DNA of 64,000 bases, from positions 62,001 to 126,000 of the forward strand of contig MPMO01000001.1 in the NCBI GenBank assembly GCA_002238555.1. The letters run 5' to 3'. The translations under genes were made by a program, and so were the position numbers. How positions within the stretch are numbered: position 1 is the stretch's first letter; each line of letters begins with the position of its first letter. This DNA comes from Caldilineaceae bacterium bin34 (GTDB lineage: Bacteria > Chloroflexota > Anaerolineae > Caldilineales > Caldilineaceae). Below the pieces are notes generated by a model. It was given only the letters and a program-made list of their open reading frames with translations. It was not told the DNA's origin and did no database searches. Positions 26,850 through 34,426 of this stretch are shown here, in pieces.

Positions 26850-27044
26850 GGCAGAAACCTGATGCTGAGGGAAATTGGGGCAGGACCTGCCCGAGTACCA
26901 TTCATTGGCGCAAGGGACGACGGAACCGCGCTCCCCGATATAATAAAACTTGACCAATTCCGATCCCGTTTGCCGTCGCCGGTCCGCTTGCGAAGGACCG
27001 GCAAATCGGCTGTGTGCGGCGGTAGCCGATGGAGCCCGATCAGA

Positions 27045-27923
27045 ATGAGCATCATTCCAGAAGTACGCGTGGGCCTCAATGCACTGGTTGGGGAGGGCCC
27101 GATCTGGGACTCGGACAAGCGGGTGCTGTGGTGGATTGACGTACTGTCCGGCGAGTTGTACGCATTTGATCCCGCGAACGGCAGCAACCGCACCTGGGAC
27201 ACGGGCCGCCATGTGGGCACCGTGGTGCCATGGACCGAGACCCATGTGGTCCTGGCCCTCCGGGACGGCATTGGTTCCCTCGAACTCGAGACCGGCCGCA
27301 TCACCGTCCACAACGACCCGGAGTCACACCTGCCGGGCAATCGCTTCAACGACGGCAAGTGCGATCCCGCGGGCAGGTTGTGGGCGGGCACCATGGCCTA
27401 CGACAACCCCACCGACCAGGGCAGCCTCTACCGTGTCGACCCGGATTTCAACGTCACCAGGATGCTGGGCGGCATTGGCATCTCCAACGGCATCGTCTGG
27501 AGTGCCGATCAGTCCACGATGTACTACATAGACTCCATGTCCTACAAGGTTCGAACCTGGAACTTCGACCCGGATTCCGGCGACATTTCCGGTGAACAGA
27601 CCCTCTTGGAGGTCGAGCCGGCCTTCGGGTTGCCGGACGGCATGGCCATCGACGAGGAGGGCCATCTTTGGGTGGCCTTCTACGGAGGCGGCAAGGTCTG
27701 TCGGGTTCATGCCGAATCGGGTGCGGTCCTCGACACCATCGACCTGCCCGCGCGCAACATCACGGCCTGTGCCTTCGGTGACGACGACCTGGGCACGCTG
27801 TACATCACAAGCGCAGCCCAGCAGATGTCCGACGACGAACTGGCGGCCGCCCCCATGAGCGGAAACCTGTTTTCCTGCAGGCCGGGCATCAAGGGCACCC
27901 CCGCCGTTCGGTTTGGTGGCTGA
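27045..27923 (+). CDS. SMP-30/gluconolactonase/LRE-type lactonase
   Basis: A 292-residue six-bladed propeller lactonase. Glu17 (GEGPIWD), the Asn in GNRFNDGKCDPAGRLWAGTM and Asp in LPDGMAIDEEGHLWVA are the conserved calcium ligands. Lactonases hydrolyse sugar lactones made by sugar dehydrogenases into aldonic acids, the input of MR/MLE dehydratases. The start ATG has GGAG ten bases upstream. It is divergent from the sulfatase with 195 bases between starts; a TATAAT at 26939-26944 lies in that space but lacks a convincing -35. Confidence 0.85.
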   Translation: MSIIPEVRVGLNALVGEGPIWDSDKRVLWWIDVLSGELYAFDPANGSNRTWDTGRHVGTVVPWTETHVVLALRDGIGSLELETGRITVHNDPESHLPGNRFNDGKCDPAGRLWAGTMAYDNPTDQGSLYRVDPDFNVTRMLGGIGISNGIVWSADQSTMYYIDSMSYKVRTWNFDPDSGDISGEQTLLEVEPAFGLPDGMAIDEEGHLWVAFYGGGKVCRVHAESGAVLDTIDLPARNITACAFGDDDLGTLYITSAAQQMSDDELAAAPMSGNLFSCRPGIKGTPAVRFGG

Positions 27924-27997
27924 ACCTGATGGCGCGCGCTGTGCCGGGCGGATCGGCCTGACGTCCGGCCCCCATTGTTGCAACCCCGAGGCCGACT

Positions 27998-29014
27998 TTG
28001 TACCGGTGCAAGGCCACCTGTCGCGCGCACGCCAACATCGCCTTCGTCAAATACTGGGGTGTGGTTGATTCAAACCTGAACCTGCCGGCCAACGGGTCGC
28101 TCAGCATGACGCTGAGCCATGCGCATTCCACCACCACCGTGGCGTGGATGGATGTCGACCCCACCGGCGAGGCCGACATCGTGGTCATCGACGGCAAGGA
28201 GCAGTCGGGGTCCGCCCATCGGCGCACCGTCAGTCACCTGGATCGGATACGCACCGCCATGGGCGTCCCCTGGCCGGCGCGCGTGGAAAGCCGCAACAGT
28301 TTCCCTGCCAGCGCGGGCATTGCCTCCTCGGCCAGTGGGTTTTGCGCCTTGACCGTCGCGGCCTGCCAGGCGCTGGCCGCCGGTGGCCGGCGCGATATCC
28401 CGGACCGACGACACCAGGCGCGGTTGGCACGCCGGGCCAGTGGCTCCGCCTGCCGCAGTTTCCAGGGAGGATTTGTGGAGTGGTCCGCGGGCGGCGACGA
28501 CGCCACGAGCGTTGCATGCCAGGTGGCCGGTCCGGACCATTGGCCGCTGCACGATGTGGTGGCTGTGCTCGATGCCGGGCCCAAATCGGTGAGCAGCCAT
28601 GACGGTCACCGACTGGCTGCAACCAGTCCCCTCCAGGAGGAACGCGTACGCCAAGTACAGTCGCATCTGAACACGGCCCGGTCGGCAATCCGCGCACGCG
28701 ACCTCAAGAGCCTCGGTGAAATCAGCGAACGCGATGCCATGCTCATGCACGCGGTCATGATGTCGTCGGAACCACCCCTGCTGTTCTTGAATGAAGGTTC
28801 CGTTGCCTTGATGCGGCAAATTCGGGACTGGCGGCTGCAGGAGGGCCTGGAGGTCTACTTCACCGTTGACGCGGGTCCGAACCTCCACGTGCTCTGCAAC
28901 GAGGCCGACGTCGGGGAAGTGTCGCACCGTCTTGCACGTTGGCCATCGGTCCAGGACATACTCGTCAACGGACCAGGCCCGGCACCCGAACTCCGGAATT
29001 CGCCCTTGTTCTGA
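27998..29014 (+). CDS. mvaD: diphosphomevalonate (or phosphomevalonate) decarboxylase
   Basis: A 338-residue GHMP-kinase-fold decarboxylase from a TTG start with GAGG six bases upstream. Signatures are AHANIAFVKYWG, LNLPANGSLSMTL, the phosphate loop SFPASAGIASSASG, the arginine block SGSACRSFQGGFVEW, and the catalytic aspartate in FTVDAGPN. It makes isopentenyl diphosphate from mevalonate diphosphate, or isopentenyl phosphate if it is the phosphomevalonate decarboxylase known from Roseiflexus; sequence reading alone does not separate these. No other mevalonate gene is in the window. It follows the lactonase by 74 bases, probably without functional link. Confidence 0.88.
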   Translation: MYRCKATCRAHANIAFVKYWGVVDSNLNLPANGSLSMTLSHAHSTTTVAWMDVDPTGEADIVVIDGKEQSGSAHRRTVSHLDRIRTAMGVPWPARVESRNSFPASAGIASSASGFCALTVAACQALAAGGRRDIPDRRHQARLARRASGSACRSFQGGFVEWSAGGDDATSVACQVAGPDHWPLHDVVAVLDAGPKSVSSHDGHRLAATSPLQEERVRQVQSHLNTARSAIRARDLKSLGEISERDAMLMHAVMMSSEPPLLFLNEGSVALMRQIRDWRLQEGLEVYFTVDAGPNLHVLCNEADVGEVSHRLARWPSVQDILVNGPGPAPELRNSPLF

Positions 29015-29083
29015 CCGCCGCGCGGACCGGCGCGCGCGGTGGGCCGCTGCTCGTCCGTCATCCGCTCCAGGACTTCCCGCGAT

Positions 29084-29112
29084 GGGCCGTCGGCCTTCCG
29101 GCCGGACGGCCC
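29084..29112 (+). terminator. strong GC hairpin after mvaD
   Basis: GGGCCGTCGGCC and GGCCGGACGGCCC form a 12-bp stem with one bulged G and a TTCC loop, 70 bases after the mvaD stop. No T tract follows; instead a TATAAT starts four bases later. It could be a terminator lacking a U run, or part of the control region of the next gene. Confidence 0.4.
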
Positions 29113-29129
29113 GGATATAATCGGCAGGC

Positions 29130-30617
29130 ATGGACATCCTCTACATCCATCCGGCCAAACAGGAAGTAGAAGCCGAGTACGGGAAATACCGGGCCAGTCC
29201 CTTCTATCCGATCATTCCGGTCGGCGTGATTGGCATGGCCAACCTGTTGCGCAGCCAAGGCTGGTCCCTACAGGGACTGAACCTGCCGCTGGAACGCATG
29301 CTGGACACCGATTTCCGGCTGGAACGCTGGCTGCAGCAGGTCGATCGGCCGTCCCTGGTCATGATTGACCTGCACTGGTACGAACACTGTTTCGGGGCCG
29401 TCGACGTTGCCCGGCACGTGCGCCGCCTGCTTCCGGACGCCAAGATCGTGGCCGGAGGTTTGACTGCAACCTACTTTGCCGAGGAAATCCTCGCCTCCCA
29501 TCCGGAATTCGATTTCATCATTCGCGGCGATGCCGAAGTTCCCCTCGCCACCCTGGTCGACCAGGTTTGCGGCGATGCCGTGTTGAACCCGGCAGGGGTG
29601 CCGAACCTAACCTGGCGGGAAGACGGCCGCGTTCGCAACAGTACGGAGTTCTACACGGCAGACGGGCCGATGTTGGACTCGCTTGACTTTGTCGACCTTG
29701 ACTGGCTTGCACACGGCGAGAGCTACGGTGCCCTGCAATACACCGGCGGCGGTCGCATCGATGCCCACAGGACGGAGCAGAAGGGCCACTGGCTGACCAT
29801 AGGGCGCGGCTGCGCCTTCAACTGCATTTACTGCGGCGGCTCCAAGGAGGCCCACACCGAACTGGCCGCGCGGTCCGGCTATGTCATGCGGGACCCGGTG
29901 AATGTCGTGGACGACGTGGAGCAACTCGCGGCTTCAGGCTACAAGCAGGTCTCCCTGTCACTGGATCCGGCCACCTTTCCGGCCCGATGGTGGCGAACGT
30001 TCTTCGGCGAGTTGCAGGCACGGGGCATTCGCATTGGAATCTACAACGAGTTTTTCCAGCTCCCGTCGCGGGAATTCATTCGGTTGCTGGGGGAGACGGC
30101 GGACCTGGAGCACACCGAGGTGGCCATCTCCCCGCTGTCGGGCAACGAGGAAGTACGCAACCTGAACGGCAAGCACTACTCCAACGAACGGTTCCTGCAA
30201 ATGCTGGGCAACCTGGAGCGCTACCAAATACCGATCTTTGTGTATTTCAGCCTCAACCTGCCCGGCGAAACCGTGCTGACGTTCCGGGAGACCATCCGAC
30301 TGGCCAAGGCGGTGGGCAAGGCCTACCCGGCCCGTCTGCTGCGCATGCTCAACCCCTGCCACACCATCGATCCGATGTCGCCCATGAGCCGGCTCCCGGG
30401 CAACTTCAAGATCCATGTCGAATACAACTCCTTCAAGGACTACTACGAGTACTGCCGCACCACCGGGTGGGAACCCAGAAAGGTCGTCCGCGGTGAACGA
30501 CGTGGTTTCTCAATGGACGGACGGCCTGCGGAGACGGTGGAACAGATGGCCCGCATCTGGGACGGCTTCGCCCGCACCCAGCGGTTCCAGTGCTTTCCGG
30601 TGGCACGGGTCTGGTGA
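29130..30617 (+). CDS. radical SAM protein with N-terminal B12-binding-like domain
   Basis: A 495-residue protein. Residues 1-150 look like the Rossmann domain of cobalamin-dependent radical SAM enzymes (PVGVIGMANLLRSQGW, GGLTATYFAEEIL). The cobalamin histidine motif is incomplete: Asp80-x-His82 is present but the following glycine is not. The radical SAM cluster motif is Cys228-x3-Cys232-x2-Cys235. A C-terminal helical region ends at residue 495. Such enzymes methylate or rearrange unactivated carbons, for example in lipids or cofactors. A TATAAT ends eight bases before the ATG and no good ribosome site is seen, so a leaderless message is possible. Confidence 0.8.
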   Translation: MDILYIHPAKQEVEAEYGKYRASPFYPIIPVGVIGMANLLRSQGWSLQGLNLPLERMLDTDFRLERWLQQVDRPSLVMIDLHWYEHCFGAVDVARHVRRLLPDAKIVAGGLTATYFAEEILASHPEFDFIIRGDAEVPLATLVDQVCGDAVLNPAGVPNLTWREDGRVRNSTEFYTADGPMLDSLDFVDLDWLAHGESYGALQYTGGGRIDAHRTEQKGHWLTIGRGCAFNCIYCGGSKEAHTELAARSGYVMRDPVNVVDDVEQLAASGYKQVSLSLDPATFPARWWRTFFGELQARGIRIGIYNEFFQLPSREFIRLLGETADLEHTEVAISPLSGNEEVRNLNGKHYSNERFLQMLGNLERYQIPIFVYFSLNLPGETVLTFRETIRLAKAVGKAYPARLLRMLNPCHTIDPMSPMSRLPGNFKIHVEYNSFKDYYEYCRTTGWEPRKVVRGERRGFSMDGRPAETVEQMARIWDGFARTQRFQCFPVARVW

Positions 30618-30835
30618 GAGCGGCGCCGGAAAGTACCTCGGCTGCCCGGCCCCAATCGACGCCGCATTCCCCGGAGCCGAGCCGGGTATGTCCTCCCGCC
30701 TGTGTACCGGGGGATTGGGGCTGACCGGCGATTGTCACGGTCATGAATACCCGGTGTGCCTGGCCGGTTCGATGCCAAACCGAACCATGACGGCGGCCCG
30801 GCAAGCACGCGACGGCGCCATGCGCGAAGGGGTTA

Positions 30836-30865
30836 GCCAACCGGCCGTTATGGCGGCCGGTTGGC
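30836..30865. repeat. perfect 12-bp inverted repeat in the 30618-31025 spacer
   Basis: GCCAACCGGCCG and CGGCCGGTTGGC are exact reverse complements around TTATGG. There is no T tract, so it is not a standard terminator; it may be an operator, a Rho-type pause hairpin or a structured RNA element. The remaining 400-base spacer between the radical SAM and hflX genes has no credible coding frame; it contains the hflX promoter region. Confidence 0.6.
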
Positions 30866-30904
30866 GCCGCCCCCCCTGCAGCCACCGTGTCCAACCCGAC
30901 TTCG

Positions 30905-30935
30905 TTTAACCCAATGTGTAGGCACTGTCTATAAT
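30905..30935 (+). promoter_or_regulatory. probable hflX promoter
   Basis: TATAAT at 30930-30935 is preceded by TTTAAC at 30905-30910, with a 19-base spacer that is slightly long for a sigma-70 promoter. Transcription would begin near 30942, giving a leader of about 80 bases before the hflX ATG. The -10 is consensus; the -35 is weak. Confidence 0.5.
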
Positions 30936-31025
30936 CAGGAGTCCCTCCGGGAACAGTGATGCGCCCTTCCGGCCTGTTGCTGCGACCCTAACCGTTTTAC
31001 AGAAGGCATGCCTTAAGGCGAAGCC

Positions 31026-32438
31026 ATGGCTGCGGCGCGCAACACATCCTCCATTACACAGATTGACGACTTCAGCCGCGTGGCCCGCGACGGGTCGGGC
31101 GGCCCCCTGCGGGATGAGCGGGGGCTTATCGTCTCCGAACCGCAACGGGAACAGGCTGTTGTGGTTGGTGTCGAACTCCGATCGGAACCCGGAGCGCTGT
31201 CACTGGAGGATTCGCTGTCCGAACTGGAGTTGCTGTCCGACACGGCCGGCATTGACGTAGTCGCGCGCCTGAGCCAGCGCATGCAAACCCCGAACCCTGC
31301 CTCCCTGATTGGTGAAGGCAAGGTCTCCGAACTGGCCGAGGCGGTCGCGGAGACCGACGTGGGCGTTGTCATTTTCGATGCGGAGCTTTCGCCCCGACAG
31401 CAGCGCGTCCTGGAAGCGGCGGTGTCCGAAAACGTCAAGGTGATTGACAGGACCGCGCTCATTCTGGACATCTTCGCCAAGCACGCGCGTACGCGCGAGG
31501 GCATCGTTCAGGTTGAACTGGCCCAATACCAGTACAGACTCCCGCGCCTGACCAGGGCCTGGACCCACCTGGCCCGACAGGCCGGCGGTGGCGCCGGAGG
31601 ACCGGGCGGAGGCGTCGGCCTGCGGGGTCCGGGCGAAACCCAGCTGGAACTGGACCGACGCCAGATTACGTCCAGGATTGCCAGACTCAACGCCGAACTG
31701 GAGACCATCAAGGCCCATCGGCTGCGCACCAGTGCCCGCCGTACCCAGGATGCAACCCCGCGGCTGGGCCTGGTCGGCTACACCAATGCGGGCAAGAGCA
31801 CGTTGCTGAACCGGTTGACCGACGCCTCGGTATACGCAGACGACCTGCTGTTTGCCACATTGGATCCGATTACGCGCCAGTTGAAGCTGCCCCAAGGCCA
31901 GGAAGCCTTCGTAACCGACACGGTGGGTTTCATCCAGAAACTGCCCACCGCTTTGGTCGCGGCCTTTCGGGCCACCCTGGAAAGCGTCAACGAAGCCGAC
32001 CTCCTGTTGCACGTGGTGGATGCGACGCACCCCAACCTGGAGGAACACATCAACGTCGTCGAGGAACTGTTGGATTCATTGGGTGCGGGGCATACGCCAA
32101 TGATTCTGGTGCCCAACAAAACCGACCTGTTGGCCACAGGCCAGGATCCGCTGGCCCGGCTGCCCACCGAATGCCGGGAGACCTACCGGGCCGTCGCGCC
32201 GGTCAGCGCCGTGCACGGAACCGGTGTGGCCTCCTTGCTTGACACGCTGGTCGAAGTGCTCGCCTCGCAAATGGAGTCGGTCACATTGCACGTGCCCTAT
32301 GCCCGGGGTGATGTGGTTTCACTGATTCATCGCTACGGACAGGTTGAATCGGAGTCCTACGATTCCGACGGAACGCATCTGGTGGGACGCGTGCCTCATC
32401 ACCTCTGCGGCAAGTTGTCCTCCTTTATGGTCAACTGA
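31026..32438 (+). CDS. hflX: GTPase HflX, ribosome-rescue/splitting factor
   Basis: A 470-residue HflX. The N-terminal domain contains GEGKVSEL, VIFDAELSPRQQRVLE and DRTALILDIFAKHARTREG. A glycine-rich linker at 186-202 ends in GLRGPGETQLELDRR. The G domain has G1 GYTNAGKST (251-259), DTVGF (298-302) and NKTD (364-367). HflX binds stalled or stressed 70S ribosomes and splits them using GTP. The ATG preceded by AAGG gives a full-length protein, and an upstream promoter is visible. It is followed 48 bases later by citrate synthase. Confidence 0.95.
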   Translation: MAAARNTSSITQIDDFSRVARDGSGGPLRDERGLIVSEPQREQAVVVGVELRSEPGALSLEDSLSELELLSDTAGIDVVARLSQRMQTPNPASLIGEGKVSELAEAVAETDVGVVIFDAELSPRQQRVLEAAVSENVKVIDRTALILDIFAKHARTREGIVQVELAQYQYRLPRLTRAWTHLARQAGGGAGGPGGGVGLRGPGETQLELDRRQITSRIARLNAELETIKAHRLRTSARRTQDATPRLGLVGYTNAGKSTLLNRLTDASVYADDLLFATLDPITRQLKLPQGQEAFVTDTVGFIQKLPTALVAAFRATLESVNEADLLLHVVDATHPNLEEHINVVEELLDSLGAGHTPMILVPNKTDLLATGQDPLARLPTECRETYRAVAPVSAVHGTGVASLLDTLVEVLASQMESVTLHVPYARGDVVSLIHRYGQVESESYDSDGTHLVGRVPHHLCGKLSSFMVN

Positions 32439-32486
32439 ACCGTACTACCGCCGATCCCGTACCGAACATCAATCGGGAGCTGATTA

Positions 32487-33770
32487 ATGTCGCAATCCGT
32501 AATCCTGACCGACAGCCACAACCGTTCGCAGGTGGAGATGCCCGTCATCGACGGCGCCATCCCGGCCAAGTCCCTCCAGAAACTACGGGTGACACAAGAC
32601 GGGGCGGGATTGGTGTCCTACGACCCCGGCTACCAGAACACGGCTCCGGCGATCAGCAGCATCACGATGATCGACGGCATGGCGGGGAAATTGTTGTATC
32701 GCGGCTATCCGATCGAAATCCTGGCGACTGAGTCCAACTACCTGGAAGTGGCGTGCCTCCTCAACAACGGGGAACTTCCTTCCGCCGCCGCCGCCGCTCG
32801 ATGGCGCGAGGAAATCCAGGCACACGCGACGGTGGACCCGTTCATCGTCAACCTGATTCGCTCGTTTCCGCGCGATGCGCATCCGATGGGCATCCTGATC
32901 AGCGCTTTGGGCGCCATGGGCACGCTGTATCCCGAGGCCAAGGAGGTTCTGGACAGCGACGTTCGCCGGCGGCAGGTGTACCGGCTGCTTGGTCAGCTGC
33001 CCGTGGTGGCCGCCCACATCTATTGCCATGGCCAGGGCATCGAGGCCGAGGAACCCACGGCGGACGATGGCTATATCGGCAATTTCCTGCGCATGGTCCG
33101 CAACTTCGGCCTTGAAACAGCCGACGAAGTCCCGGCCATCCGGGCGGCCATGAATTGTCTGTTCATCCTGCACGCCGACCATGAGCAGAACTGTTCGACC
33201 ACCGCCATGCGTTCCATCGGTTCGTCCCATGCCGATCCCTACAGCAGCATGGCAGGCGCCGTGGCCGCCCTGTATGGCCCGTTGCACGGAGGCGCCAACG
33301 AGGCGGTGTTGCGCATGCTCGAGGAAATCGAGTCCGCAGACCATGTGGAGGGCTTTCTGCAGCGCGTGATCAACCGGGAGGCCCTGCTGATGGGGTTCGG
33401 CCACCGGGTGTACAAAAACATGGACCCGCGTGCAACGTTGATCAAAACCCTGGCCTACAGCGTCTTTGAAGTCACGGGCGCCAATCCCAAAATCGACCTG
33501 GCCCTGGCCCTGGAGCAGGCGGCGTTGGGCATGGAGTACTTCCAGGCCCGGCGCCTCTATCCGAACGTTGACTTCTACAGCGGCATCATCTACCAGGCAC
33601 TGGGCATTCCGGCGGACTATTACACCGTCCTGTTTGGCATCGCGCGCGCCGCGGGATGGTTGGCCCACTGGCAGGAGCAGCTGGAGGATCCGGCACAGAA
33701 AATCGCGCGTCCGAAGCAGATCTACCGCGGGCCGGACGAACGGGCATTCGTGCCCTTGAAGCAACGCTGA
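32487..33770 (+). CDS. gltA: citrate synthase
   Basis: A 427-residue type II-like citrate synthase catalysing acetyl-CoA plus oxaloacetate to citrate. The catalytic residues fall almost exactly at E. coli numbering: His267 in LHGGANE, His306 in GFGHRVYK and Asp362 in VDFYSG. HADHE at 229-233 is also conserved. The N-terminal 60-residue extension has the beta-strand pattern of hexameric, NADH-sensitive enzymes but lacks obvious NADH-site cysteines. GGGAG lies seven bases before the ATG. It probably shares a transcript with hflX. 2-Methylcitrate synthase is a less likely alternative. Confidence 0.94.
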   Translation: MSQSVILTDSHNRSQVEMPVIDGAIPAKSLQKLRVTQDGAGLVSYDPGYQNTAPAISSITMIDGMAGKLLYRGYPIEILATESNYLEVACLLNNGELPSAAAAARWREEIQAHATVDPFIVNLIRSFPRDAHPMGILISALGAMGTLYPEAKEVLDSDVRRRQVYRLLGQLPVVAAHIYCHGQGIEAEEPTADDGYIGNFLRMVRNFGLETADEVPAIRAAMNCLFILHADHEQNCSTTAMRSIGSSHADPYSSMAGAVAALYGPLHGGANEAVLRMLEEIESADHVEGFLQRVINREALLMGFGHRVYKNMDPRATLIKTLAYSVFEVTGANPKIDLALALEQAALGMEYFQARRLYPNVDFYSGIIYQALGIPADYYTVLFGIARAAGWLAHWQEQLEDPAQKIARPKQIYRGPDERAFVPLKQR

Positions 33771-33813
33771 CGGCCGGGCCCCCGCATCCGCATCCACCCT
33801 TCCATCTTCCGCC

Positions 33814-34407
33814 ATGAGGCTGCCCGGGGACCGGCATCCCGGTGGACGAGCGGAGCGGGTGGCCGTTGACCACGAAGGGCCTCTGTACAAGCCGGGTGGG
33901 GAAGTGGTGGTCATTGCAAACTTCTACGCTCAGGGGCGGATCATATTCCAGCGCGTAGCCAGGTTCCTGGGACCGCAGTGGGAGGACCACAAGCTGTGGT
34001 CGGTGGTCAACACGGTCAACGCGCTACAGATCGTCAACAAGCGGCATGAAGTGTCGCTGGTGGTGAAGGGATCTGACACGTGTCCACTCCACAGCATGGC
34101 TCCCAGCTCCGCCATCTGCGATGAGCTCGCACAGTGGCCACCGGGTCAGATTGACGCGATGCTGGCGGCGATCCGCACGTTGGCGGGGAAGATCGATGGG
34201 TTCAAGGTATTGATACCTGGGACGCGTCCGGGTAGCGACAGCCACTCGTTCGCCGAGTCCCTGCTACACTGCCGAAACCCACGGCTGCGAGTTCCGGATG
34301 GTCAACCAGCCCGGCCTCTTACCAAGCGCCAAACGGTTGAGGACCCGATGTCCGTGGTCCATACTTTCTCCTGCAGGCTGTACGGAGTACGTCAATATCG
34401 GAAGTAA
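33814..34407 (+). CDS. hypothetical protein, possibly truncated by the TnpB element
   Basis: An open frame of 197 codons, unrecognised. The middle (about residues 30-150, GEVVVIANFYAQGRIIFQRV through AAIRTLAGKIDGFKVLIPGTRPG) has coding-like third positions. The first 30 and last 45 codons look less natural, and no ribosome site precedes the ATG. The last part overlaps the presumed left end of the mobile element, so the original 3' end may have been replaced by insertion. A GTG near residue 31 is an alternative start. It could also be non-coding. Confidence 0.35.
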   Translation: MRLPGDRHPGGRAERVAVDHEGPLYKPGGEVVVIANFYAQGRIIFQRVARFLGPQWEDHKLWSVVNTVNALQIVNKRHEVSLVVKGSDTCPLHSMAPSSAICDELAQWPPGQIDAMLAAIRTLAGKIDGFKVLIPGTRPGSDSHSFAESLLHCRNPRLRVPDGQPARPLTKRQTVEDPMSVVHTFSCRLYGVRQYRK

Positions 34408-34426
34408 ATCCAAGAAGCTGCCATTG

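Noticed and set aside
26939..26944. TATAAT between the divergent sulfatase and lactonase genes as a firm promoter
   Set aside because: No -35 within 15-19 bases in either orientation; kept only as a remark.
34298..34426. 43-codon in-frame extension before TnpB
   Set aside because: It resembles element left-end DNA rather than protein and precedes the conserved N-terminus.
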